64,000 nucleotides of DNA, taken from the NCBI GenBank assembly GCA_011322445.1, contig DRMV01000008.1:62001-126000 (forward strand). Reading direction: 5' to 3'. The DNA comes from Chloroflexota bacterium. Its GTDB lineage: Bacteria > Chloroflexota > Anaerolineae > Anaerolineales > DRMV01. Both the position numbers and the translations under genes were made by a program. The notes below the pieces were generated by a model that was given only the letters and a program-made list of their open reading frames with translations, ran no database searches and was not told where the DNA came from. Below, piece by piece: positions 24,435 through 31,387 of this stretch (its first letter is position 1; every line of letters begins with the position of its first letter).

Positions 24435-24710
24435 ATGGCAGACGATTTGAGGAAAGAAGACAAGGCAGCGGCGGCGCTGGTATTGCTGGCCCTCTATGGG
24501 CAGCCAACCTATCACGCCGTCCACAGCATTGCCGTAAATTTGCCGTTACCACAGGACGCGGTGCTCGCAGATTTCATCAAGGCAGTGCAGGGGTGTACGG
24601 AATTTTGCCTCAACGAGAGCCATTACATCACTGAAGAGGCCGGGAGCGCATACCGCTATTTGCAAGCCCAGCGTCCGGAACTGCTGGCGGCATTGGGGGT
24701 GGAACGATGA
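24435..24710 (+). CDS. Unknown 91-aa early protein
   Basis: Starts MADDLRKEDKAAAALVLLAL after AAGGAG with 8-base spacing. Mostly helical, with two cysteines (VQGCTEFCLN). No recognised domain. Its stop overlaps the next start by ATGA. The 200-bp gap before it holds only a GCGAGTTGCGAG repeat word and no clear gene. Confidence 0.55.
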   Translation: MADDLRKEDKAAAALVLLALYGQPTYHAVHSIAVNLPLPQDAVLADFIKAVQGCTEFCLNESHYITEEAGSAYRYLQAQRPELLAALGVER

Positions 24711-25108
24711 CCACGATGGCTTATGCTGACGACGGCAACGGCGCTCTGGGCGGTTGTGTAATGATTCTGCTGGCTCCCATTGTGCTGGGCCTTATCGGAC
24801 TGGCGCTGGTGGTCGGGGGGCAGATTGCAACCAGTCAGCACGCCGTGGAGCGGCATGGTAGTGAAGCGATTGCCATCCGGCAGTGTGTGCAGAATGGCAG
24901 CAGCATTCGCAGGTTTTGGCGGCTACGCAATGGGCGGTATGCAGTGATGTGCAAATTGCCCGATGGGAAGTGGGGGATTGAGATTTTTGAGCGCTTACGT
25001 CAAAAGTGGCAGGAAGTGACGGCATTTGTGCCGCGTGACGGCAGCGCAGAGGCTGTACAGCGTTATTTGTGGCAGCGCGGCACACCAACGAAACCATTTT
25101 TGCCCTGA
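24707..25108 (+). CDS. Small membrane protein, 133 aa
   Basis: One long hydrophobic segment (about 16-40, GGCVMILLAPIVLGLIGLAL) is followed by a soluble domain of about 90 residues (FWRLRNGRYAVMCKLPDGKW). The first residues are polar and acidic, so an N-out, C-in or hairpin topology is possible. Four-base overlap with the gene before suggests coupling. Function unknown. Confidence 0.55.
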   Translation: MTTMAYADDGNGALGGCVMILLAPIVLGLIGLALVVGGQIATSQHAVERHGSEAIAIRQCVQNGSSIRRFWRLRNGRYAVMCKLPDGKWGIEIFERLRQKWQEVTAFVPRDGSAEAVQRYLWQRGTPTKPFLP

Positions 25109-25120
25109 AAGGAGTGCGCG

Positions 25121-25462
25121 ATGGACAGCCTGACGATGGTGAGGAAACTGGAAGCGGCGCGACGGTTGCGGGCACGGTTGAAGGTGGAAGCCGCGGAGGC
25201 GTGGGCGGCGTATTACCGAGCCTGCGACAAGGCCGAGGACGGGGCGCCCGACCCGGTGACGGGGGGCATTCCGGCGAATGTGCAGGCGAATATCGAGCGG
25301 CTGGGGGCCTGGGCCGAGGCGGTGGAAGCGGAGTATCAGAAGGCTTACCGTCTGGAAGGGATGCTGGCGGCGGCGATTTTGTGGCCGGAGAAAGCCACGG
25401 AAAGCATGGAAGATTACCGGGATTTGTTTACACCGATGGTAGCACAGTTGGAGGCGGTGTGA
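25121..25462 (+). CDS. Unknown helical 113-aa protein
   Basis: Alpha-helical and Ala/Glu/Arg-rich (LEAARRLRARLKVEAAEAWA), probably a coiled coil. Ribosome site AAAGGAG at 7-base spacing. It overlaps the next gene by one base at TGATG. Function unknown. Confidence 0.6.
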   Translation: MDSLTMVRKLEAARRLRARLKVEAAEAWAAYYRACDKAEDGAPDPVTGGIPANVQANIERLGAWAEAVEAEYQKAYRLEGMLAAAILWPEKATESMEDYRDLFTPMVAQLEAV

Positions 25463-25776
25463 TGTTAGGGGTGGATTTGGGGCTGTTTCTGGGCGTGTTT
25501 TTCGCTTTGCTGCTGTTTGGCGTAGGGTTCAATGCCTTCGTGGACTGGGCGGAGCGGCACGGTTACACCGAGGGCTACACGAGCCTGCTGGTGGTGCTGG
25601 GCGTGGGGGCGACTTTGGGCGGCCTGGCGGTGCTGGATTTTCGGGGCGCTTTGCTGGCGCTGCTGCTGTTCATTGCAAGCGGGCTGCCGATGGTAGCCGG
25701 TTCGGTGGTGCGGTATGTGCGGCGGCGGGCGGCAAGCGTGCGGGCGATGATTGACGAGGTGAAGCATGAAAATTGA
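25462..25776 (+). CDS. Small membrane protein with three membrane segments, 104 aa
   Basis: Begins MLGVDLGLFLGVFFALLLFG; two further hydrophobic segments (SLLVVLGVGATLGGLAVL and FRGALLALLLFIASGLPMVA) precede a basic C-terminal tail. The start at 25462 overlaps the previous stop, so a longer frame from 25069 is spurious. It might act at the membrane on lysis or exclusion, but location and sequence do not decide this. Confidence 0.55.
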   Translation: MLGVDLGLFLGVFFALLLFGVGFNAFVDWAERHGYTEGYTSLLVVLGVGATLGGLAVLDFRGALLALLLFIASGLPMVAGSVVRYVRRRAASVRAMIDEVKHEN

Positions 25777-26077
25777 GATTCTTGGCCCCGTGAGCAAAAA
25801 GGCGCTTGAGGGTCTTCTTCAAGACGCAAAAGTTCCTACGGCCATCATCCTTTCTCGTGACAGCATGTCCTACATACAAACTGTTGGCGACTGCAAAGAT
25901 GGCTTCATCGTGGAATACCAGGAAGGCTCTTTGGAGCAGCACTATCGTTGCCCCAGTTTGTTGAAGGCTAATCAAGTGGCCAATCTTTTCGTCGCGTACC
26001 AGAACGGCGACGGTGACTGGAAAGAGCAGTGCTCGTGGGAGCATGTGAGGTTCAACGATGGCAACCAGGCCCCGTGA
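25766..26077 (+). CDS. Unknown 103-aa protein of a conserved-looking small family
   Basis: The core IQTVGDCKDGFIVEYQEGSL then EQHYRCPSL and NLFVAYQNGDGDWKEQCSWE recalls a small bacterial family seen beside surface-exclusion or immunity loci, from memory only. It is compact, beta-rich at first, then helical. Overlaps neighbours on both sides (11 and 20 bp). Confidence 0.5.
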   Translation: MKIEILGPVSKKALEGLLQDAKVPTAIILSRDSMSYIQTVGDCKDGFIVEYQEGSLEQHYRCPSLLKANQVANLFVAYQNGDGDWKEQCSWEHVRFNDGNQAP

Positions 26078-26279
26078 ATGGCCGAACAGGGCGAAGGAAG
26101 CCCGCGACCGGGCGGCGGAGGAATGCGCCCGCGCTCACCGGGCTTTGCAGCCGCTGTTGACCGAGGGCAGCCGCTACACGGAGGTGGAGCGCCTGCGGCG
26201 GCTGGCGGTGGCGTTGGATGCGGTGCAAACGGCGCTGCGGTTTCTGGAGGGGGCAGGGGCGCAGACGAGGCCGTATTGA
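26058..26279 (+). CDS. Small helical 73-aa protein
   Basis: Arg/Ala/Glu-rich (PREWPNRAKEARDRAAEECA) with strong coiled-coil character. It begins inside the previous gene. No recognised domain. A frameshifted reading of the same DNA exists but lacks a start signal. Confidence 0.45.
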   Translation: MATRPREWPNRAKEARDRAAEECARAHRALQPLLTEGSRYTEVERLRRLAVALDAVQTALRFLEGAGAQTRPY

Positions 26280-26310
26280 AATGGCGAGTTGCGAATGAGG
26301 AGTCAGGACG

Positions 26311-26574
26311 ATGGCAACGGCAACGGTTTACGAAGTGCAGCAGGAAATGCCTACGGTGGCGCTGTGGGTTCCGAAGGGGGTGGACGCGCACCCGGCGATG
26401 GTGGAGACCCTGGCCTTTGTGGACTGGGTGGACGGGAAGCGGGTGCTCATCCGCGGCCTGGGGGTGAAAGAACAGTGGGTGCGGGCGGATGAAATCCGGG
26501 TGCTGCGCCGGTCGCCGAAGGTGAGGGTGGTGAATTGGCTGGGTGTTGTCCAGTTTCCCGAAAGGAGGGGATGA
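26311..26574 (+). CDS. Unknown 87-aa protein
   Basis: Beta-rich, with paired tryptophans (VALWVPKGVDAHPAMVETLA and EQWVRADEIRVLRR). Starts after GAGGAGTCAGGACG. The stop overlaps the next ATG. The spacer before it carries another GGCGAGTTGCGAATGAGGAG repeat word. Confidence 0.5.
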   Translation: MATATVYEVQQEMPTVALWVPKGVDAHPAMVETLAFVDWVDGKRVLIRGLGVKEQWVRADEIRVLRRSPKVRVVNWLGVVQFPERRG

Positions 26575-26717
26575 TGTTCGGATGGCTACGCAGGATTGAG
26601 GCTGGCACGACGACGTGGCGGGATGCCGAAACTGCCATTTTCTGGCTGGCGGCGATGTGGGCGATTGGCTTCGTGATGGACGCTGTTTTGGTCTTATTCG
26701 TTTTCAAACATTCCTGA
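26574..26717 (+). CDS. Single-span membrane peptide, 47 aa
   Basis: MFGWLRRIEAGTTTWRDAET precedes one hydrophobic helix (AIFWLAAMWAIGFVMDAVLV). Strong site AAAGGAGGGG. An ATG three bases upstream (26571) is an alternative. Too short to classify. Confidence 0.5.
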   Translation: MFGWLRRIEAGTTTWRDAETAIFWLAAMWAIGFVMDAVLVLFVFKHS

Positions 26718-26731
26718 GAAAGGAGTAAACG

Positions 26732-27454
26732 ATGTCTCAAGCAACTGTAGTGAACGACCCGTTTGAAGCGGCTTCCAAGGCCGCACCGCTGCCCGCTGAG
26801 TATTACGGGCAGGTGGAGGTGGACGCGTGGTTCTGCGTGCTGGAGAAAGGGCAAGGGCGGGTGCCCTACGACCCCCAGCAGCACAGCGTGGACAAGCGCC
26901 GCACCGCAATCGACATGGCCATCATCCCTTTGGCGGCTTCGGGGATGAATTACCCGCTGGAACGCAAGATGCTGGCCGAGAGCAAGGAATGGCGCAACAT
27001 CGTATGGCAGTCGCTGAAGGCGTTAGGCTTCAACAGCCTGCGCGAGGTGAACGGCGCGTGGGTGAAGGTGAAACTGGTGCCCACGGGGCGCAAGTACACC
27101 AACAGCGCGGGCGAAGAGAAGGAAGCCACCACCTTCAAATTCCTGGCTGTGTATGACAGCGAAGAGGAATGCGAGGCGGCTTGCCTGGGCACCGCAGGGG
27201 AAGACGACGAGCCGACGCCCACCGCTGCGCCCCAGGCCAGCAGCGAGCAGCCCCAGCCCCAGGCCAATAACGGGGAGCGCGCCACGGCGCTGCAGTTTGC
27301 GCAGATCATCGTGCAGCAGGCGCTGGCGGCTTTCCCGAATGACCTGAACGCGGCGAAGACGCGGGTGACGCAAGAGTTCGCGAAGATGCCCATCGTGAGC
27401 AAGTATTTCACGGTGGACAGCCCGGAGATTGCGGCGCTGTTTGCGCAGCAGTAG
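26732..27454 (+). CDS. Possible ssDNA-binding or replication accessory protein, 240 aa
   Basis: No family is recognised with certainty. An N-terminal domain of about 145 residues (VDAWFCVLEKGQGRVPYDPQ, ATTFKFLAVYDSEEECEAAC) is followed by a Pro/Gln-rich linker and a helical C-terminus (ATALQFAQIIVQQALAAFPN). Its place directly before nuclease, annealing protein and exonuclease genes and the linker design fit an ssDNA-binding protein. That is inference. Ribosome site GAAAGGAG. Confidence 0.4.
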   Translation: MSQATVVNDPFEAASKAAPLPAEYYGQVEVDAWFCVLEKGQGRVPYDPQQHSVDKRRTAIDMAIIPLAASGMNYPLERKMLAESKEWRNIVWQSLKALGFNSLREVNGAWVKVKLVPTGRKYTNSAGEEKEATTFKFLAVYDSEEECEAACLGTAGEDDEPTPTAAPQASSEQPQPQANNGERATALQFAQIIVQQALAAFPNDLNAAKTRVTQEFAKMPIVSKYFTVDSPEIAALFAQQ

Positions 27455-27459
27455 CGGGA

Positions 27460-27640
27460 CGGCGGCCGGCGCGGGCGCTTTCGGGGTTGCCCGAAACCGG
27501 GGTTCGACTCCCCGGCGGTCGCTTAGGTGGGGCCCAGCGGCGTGGACGGCCCGGCGGGTGCGCCGGTGGGTCAGTGCATCCCCACCACTCCTTTCTCGGC
27601 GGGGGCGGGTTCCGGGCAAGCCTGCCCCCAACGAATGAAG
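27460..27640 (+). ncRNA. Structured intergenic RNA element with a tRNA-like T arm
   Basis: This 225-bp gap lacks an ORF but is full of nested stems. They are TTTCGGG-GTTG-CCCGAAA (27479-27496), immediately followed by CCGGGG-TTCGACT-CCCCGG (27497-27515), a textbook T arm and loop. Then GGTGGGG (27526-27532) pairs with CCCCACC (27580-27586) enclosing CCGGCG-GGTG-CGCCGG (27551-27566). Last comes GGGGGCGGG/CCTGCCCCC (27601-27631). No acceptor or anticodon stem was found, so it is not a normal tRNA. The end is a GAATTGCGAATAGCGAATTG repeat word. Confidence 0.45.
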
Positions 27641-27679
27641 AATTGCGAATAGCGAATTGCGCAAACAAGGAGCCAGAGG

Positions 27680-28426
27680 ATGGGCATTGCAGCGGTGATG
27701 ATTGACAGCCGTGAACCGGCGTGGGTGAAACATTTGACCTTTGGCGATGCGCCGACTTCGGTGGTGATGCTGGAAACCGGCGACCTGTGGGTTGCCACCG
27801 ACGACGGGCACATGCTGATTATTGAGCGGAAGACGCCTGATGACCTGCTGGGCTCTCTGAAGGACGGGCGGCTGTTCCCGCAGATGGCGCGGCTGGCGGA
27901 AGAGCGCATTATGCAGCAATTGCGCGGCGAGAACCCGACGCGGTGGCCGTATTTGATTATCACGGGGGCGCTGCTGCCCGGCGAGAACGGCAAGGTGGTT
28001 ACACAGCGGGGGGAGACGGGCTGGTCGTGGGCGGCGGTGCAAGGGGCGCTGCTGAACATTCAGGAGATGGGCGTTTTCGTGGTCTATGCTTCGGGGGACA
28101 CAGATTACGAGCGGGCGGTGATGCGCCTGGCACAGCGGAAGCGCACGGAAGTGCAGGATGTGTTGCCGGCGCGCCCGGCAGAGATTGTGAGCCCGCGGGC
28201 GGCGTTTTTAGCCACTTTGCCCGGCGTGGGGGTGGAAACCGCAACGGCGGCGCTGCGGGTAGCCAACAACGATGTGGCGGTGGCGTTGGTATTAGCCTCT
28301 ATGGAAGGCGATGCAGTGGTCAATAACCCCGTGCCAAAGCACATTCGCCGGAAAGTGCGGCGGTTTTTGGGGCTGAAGGACGGGGAGCAGTTCGCTATTT
28401 ATCCGCGTGACGAGAAAGGAGTTTAG
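27680..28426 (+). CDS. ERCC4-domain nuclease with C-terminal helix-hairpin-helix
   Basis: The 248-aa protein has the XPF/Mus81 ERCC4 nuclease signature: IDSREP at residue 8, IIERKTPDDLL and SLKDGRLFPQMARL. A helix-hairpin-helix (LATLPGVGVETATAALRV) binds DNA near the C-terminus. Family members cut branched or flap DNA, so a role in phage recombination or replication-fork processing is likely. It leads the recombination cluster; the next gene starts 5 bp after its stop. Confidence 0.85.
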   Translation: MGIAAVMIDSREPAWVKHLTFGDAPTSVVMLETGDLWVATDDGHMLIIERKTPDDLLGSLKDGRLFPQMARLAEERIMQQLRGENPTRWPYLIITGALLPGENGKVVTQRGETGWSWAAVQGALLNIQEMGVFVVYASGDTDYERAVMRLAQRKRTEVQDVLPARPAEIVSPRAAFLATLPGVGVETATAALRVANNDVAVALVLASMEGDAVVNNPVPKHIRRKVRRFLGLKDGEQFAIYPRDEKGV

Positions 28427-28430
28427 CCCT

Positions 28431-29225
28431 ATGGAAGCCGTGCACGAAAACACACCCGTTTTGGCGCAAAGGCGCACTTTGACGCCGAATATCTGGCAAA
28501 TGGTGCGCGAAATTGCACCGGTAATGCACAAAAGCCGCCTTTTTGGTGTGATGAGCCAGGAGCAGGCGGTGGCCATCATGCTGAAAGGTTGGGAGTTGGG
28601 TTTGAGCCTGACGGCATCGTTTGAGTTCATCGCCGTCATCAAGGGACGCCCGACGCTGACGCCGCAGGGCGCGCTGGCTTTGGCCATACAGAGCGGCGAA
28701 CTGGAAGCCTTCGAAGTGCAAGACATCGAGAAAGACGGCCAGCCGTGGGCGTGCAAGGTAAGCGGCAAACGGCACAACGGGATGGCTTACACGCTGACCT
28801 ACACGATGGACGATGCCCGACGGGCGGGGCTGGTGAAACCCGATAGCGCGTGGGAAACCTACCCGGCAAACATGCTGCGCTGGCGGGCGATTGGGTTTTG
28901 GCTTGATGTGGTGATGCCGGACATCATCGGCGGGATGAAACGGGCTGACGAGTTCGGCGCCGTGGTGGATGCCAATGGCGATGTGGTGGACGGCACGTGG
29001 ACGGAGGCCGCCACGGCGCAGCCGCAGCCCAAGCCGCAGACACAGAATGAAACGGCGCCAGCGCTGCCAGAAGCCGGGGAAAGCCTGACGCTGAACGACC
29101 TGCTGGCTCGGTATGAACCGAGCAAAGTGATGGAAGCCCTGCGCGTGGTGACAGGCGGGCGGATGCCGAGCAGCGAGGAAGAGGTGAAGCGCATTGCGGA
29201 GCGCCTGGCAGGGGGTGGGGCATGA
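28431..29225 (+). CDS. RecT-like single-strand annealing protein
   Basis: The 264-aa protein shows the RecT-superfamily style: AVAIMLKGWELGLSLTASFE, VIKGRPTLTPQGALALAIQS, YTMDDARRAGLVKPDSAWET and ANMLRWRAIGFW. RecT proteins anneal complementary single strands. The next gene encodes a RecB-type exonuclease, so the two should form an exonuclease/annealase pair comparable to RecET or Red. The Gln/Pro-rich linker and small C-terminal tail may contact an ssDNA-binding protein. ATG after AGAAAGGAG. Confidence 0.68.
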   Translation: MEAVHENTPVLAQRRTLTPNIWQMVREIAPVMHKSRLFGVMSQEQAVAIMLKGWELGLSLTASFEFIAVIKGRPTLTPQGALALAIQSGELEAFEVQDIEKDGQPWACKVSGKRHNGMAYTLTYTMDDARRAGLVKPDSAWETYPANMLRWRAIGFWLDVVMPDIIGGMKRADEFGAVVDANGDVVDGTWTEAATAQPQPKPQTQNETAPALPEAGESLTLNDLLARYEPSKVMEALRVVTGGRMPSSEEEVKRIAERLAGGGA

Positions 29226-30007
29226 GTGTGCAGATTGAGCATTTGAGTTACTCGTCCATTCAGTTGTTTCTGACCTGCCCGGCGGCGTGGCGTTACCGGT
29301 ACATCGAGAAAGTGCAGACGCCGACAAGCACGGCGTTGGTATTCGGCAGCGCGTGGCACAATGCGGTGGAAGCCTATGTGGGTGCGCGGGCGTTGGGGCA
29401 GGAAGCCGACCTGCTGGCGCTGTGGCAGCAGCACTGGCACGCGACGTTAGAAAGCCAGAGCGCCCCAGTGGACTGGGGCGCGGAGACGCCGGAGCAGCAC
29501 TTCAACGAGGGCGTGCGGCTGCTGGAAACCGAAGAGGTGAAAACGGCGTTAGACGGGATTGTGCCGTTGGTGCAGGACGGCGCGCCGGTGATCGAGAAGC
29601 GGGTGGAGTTGCATGTGCCGGGCGTGCCGGTGCCGGTGATTGGGTACATTGACATCATCACAGCCGACGGGGTGCCGGGCGATTTCAAGACGGCGGCGCG
29701 GGCCTGGAGCCAGGACAAGGCCGCCAACGAGTTGCAGCCGGCGTTTTACCTGGCGGCGCTGAACCAGGCGGGCATTCCCACGCCGGGGATGAAGTTTCGG
29801 CACTTCGTGGTGACGAAGACCAGGAAGCCGCAGTTTCAGGTGCTGGAGACCACACGCACGCCGGAGACGCTGCTCTTTCTGTATCAGATGATCGGCAACG
29901 TGTGGCGGGCGATTGAGGCTGAGGCGTTCCCAGAAAACCCGACGACCTGGAAGTGCAGTCCGCGGTACTGCGAGTTTTGGGAGGTGTGCCGTGGGCGGTT
30001 CATGTGA
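29222..30007 (+). CDS. RecB-family PD-(D/E)XK exonuclease with Fe-S cysteines
   Basis: The 261-aa protein has the PDDEXK_1/Cas4-like layout: LSYSSIQLFLTCPAAWRYRY at the start, the histidine motif VFGSAWHNAVEAY, metal-binding GYIDII and DFKTAA, then QPAFYLAAL. Cysteines at about 19, 250, 254 and 260 (CSPRYCEFWEVC) fit a 4Fe-4S cluster. It should resect double-stranded ends for the RecT-like partner, whose gene it overlaps by 4 bp. Confidence 0.85.
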   Translation: MSVQIEHLSYSSIQLFLTCPAAWRYRYIEKVQTPTSTALVFGSAWHNAVEAYVGARALGQEADLLALWQQHWHATLESQSAPVDWGAETPEQHFNEGVRLLETEEVKTALDGIVPLVQDGAPVIEKRVELHVPGVPVPVIGYIDIITADGVPGDFKTAARAWSQDKAANELQPAFYLAALNQAGIPTPGMKFRHFVVTKTRKPQFQVLETTRTPETLLFLYQMIGNVWRAIEAEAFPENPTTWKCSPRYCEFWEVCRGRFM

Positions 30008-30815
30008 GATTTACGGCGAGGGCGGGATGTTAGTGGTAAGGACGCCCTACGACCCGGCCTTTGTGGCGGCGCTGAAAGCGCAGGTGCCCCATGAGGCGCG
30101 GCGCTGGGATAGAGACCGGCGGGCGTGGCTGGTGGACGCGGCCCAGCGGGCGCGGGTGGTGCACCTGGCAGAGCAGTTTTTCGGCGATGTGCGGGTGCAG
30201 TTGGGGATGCTGCCCACGGCGCCGGTGGAGCAGGAGCGGGTGCTGGAGGTGCGGTATTTGGGACGCACCAAGCCGCGGGGCAACGGGGAGCGCACGGCGT
30301 TTGCATGGGTGGACGGCGGCTGGAACGCGATTTTCCCTGAAGCGGTGCTGCGGCGCTGGTTCGACGGCACGGAAGCGCGCCCAGGCGACGCACCCACGCT
30401 GTGGCAGGTGCTCGGTATTCCTGCGGGGAGCGACGATGCGGCCATCAAGCGGGCTTACCGGCGGATGGTGAAGCAATGGCACCCGGATGTGTGCAAGGAG
30501 CCGGACGCGGAGGAGCAGTTTCGGGCCATTCAGCGGGCGTATGAGATTTTGAGAGACCCGGTGAAGCGGGCGAAGTACCAGGCGGGGCTGATGTTAGCGG
30601 CCAGCCTGCCAGCAGATGCCCAGGCCGAAGCCGCCCCCCAGGGCTACCGAGCGCCGCTGCGGTGCGGGCTGGTGCGCGCCCGGGGGCGCGAGGTGCTGGG
30701 GCGCTTTGTGGTAAGCGAAATTCTGGCCTGGGACGACATTACGAACGCACGCGGCGAAGTGCTGGTGAGCAGTTGGCCGCCGGGGGCTGACCACTTCGTG
30801 GAGGTGTGGCAATGA
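29991..30815 (+). CDS. HARP-like domain fused to a DnaJ (J) domain
   Basis: The 274-aa protein starts at GTG after GGGAGGTG. Residues about 12-65 (VRTPYDPAFVAALKAQVPHE, RRAWLVDAAQRARVVHLAEQ) resemble the HARP-type module that precedes SNF2 helicases. Residues about 140-205 form a J domain with the diagnostic HPD (KQWHPDVCKEPD) and YEILRDPVKRAKYQ. J domains recruit and stimulate DnaK. Pairing one with a DNA-helicase-type module inside a replication operon suggests host chaperone recruitment to a phage replication complex, by inference. Confidence 0.78.
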   Translation: MGGSCEIYGEGGMLVVRTPYDPAFVAALKAQVPHEARRWDRDRRAWLVDAAQRARVVHLAEQFFGDVRVQLGMLPTAPVEQERVLEVRYLGRTKPRGNGERTAFAWVDGGWNAIFPEAVLRRWFDGTEARPGDAPTLWQVLGIPAGSDDAAIKRAYRRMVKQWHPDVCKEPDAEEQFRAIQRAYEILRDPVKRAKYQAGLMLAASLPADAQAEAAPQGYRAPLRCGLVRARGREVLGRFVVSEILAWDDITNARGEVLVSSWPPGADHFVEVWQ

Positions 30816-31381
30816 CGGGCACGGCCATCGTTCCGGGGAGCCTGACGGCCATTGCCAGGCAGCAGGGCGCAAGCCTTGCCGAGGCATTTGTGAATGTGGA
30901 TGCGGTGGTGATTGTGGATGTGAGCGGGAGCATGGCGGCAAAGGACAGCCGGGGCGGGAAGAGCCGCTATGAGGTGATGTTGGAAGAGTTGGCAGCGTTG
31001 CAAGCCAACCTGCCGGGCCGGGTGGCGGTGGTGGCGTTCAGCGATGCGCCGGTTTTCGTGCCCGGCGGGCAGCCGCCTTTGCTGGGCGGCACAACCGACA
31101 TGGCGGCGGCGCTGCGCTTCGTGAAGCCGGCTGATGTGGCAGGGGTGCGGTTCATCATGGTGAGCGACGGCGAGCCCAACGACCCTGGCGAGACGTTGGC
31201 AGTGGCGCGCACGTTCCAGCAGCGGATTGACGCCATTTATGTGGGTCCAGAGGAACACCCGCTGGGGAGGGACTTCCTGCAGCGGTTGACCGAAGCAAGC
31301 GGCGGCCAGACGCTGACGGCGGCGCTGGTGCAGAATCTGGCCCTGGAAACGGCCAGGCTGATGTTGACCGATGGGCGATGA
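30812..31381 (+). CDS. von Willebrand factor A domain protein
   Basis: The 191-aa protein is almost entirely a vWA fold with an intact MIDAS: DVSGSMAAKDSR (residue about 35), GGTTDMAAAL and VSDGEPNDPGE. vWA domains bind metal and partner proteins. ATGA overlap with the DnaJ-fusion gene indicates coupled synthesis and perhaps a shared complex. It resembles TerY-type stand-alone vWA proteins in size. The role in the phage is unknown. Confidence 0.85.
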   Translation: MTGTAIVPGSLTAIARQQGASLAEAFVNVDAVVIVDVSGSMAAKDSRGGKSRYEVMLEELAALQANLPGRVAVVAFSDAPVFVPGGQPPLLGGTTDMAAALRFVKPADVAGVRFIMVSDGEPNDPGETLAVARTFQQRIDAIYVGPEEHPLGRDFLQRLTEASGGQTLTAALVQNLALETARLMLTDGR

Positions 31382-31387
31382 TGTGCA

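Noticed and set aside
27479-27523. A tRNA gene at the T-arm-like hairpin
   Set aside because: The T arm is perfect but no matching acceptor strand, D arm or 5+7 anticodon arm is found on either side.
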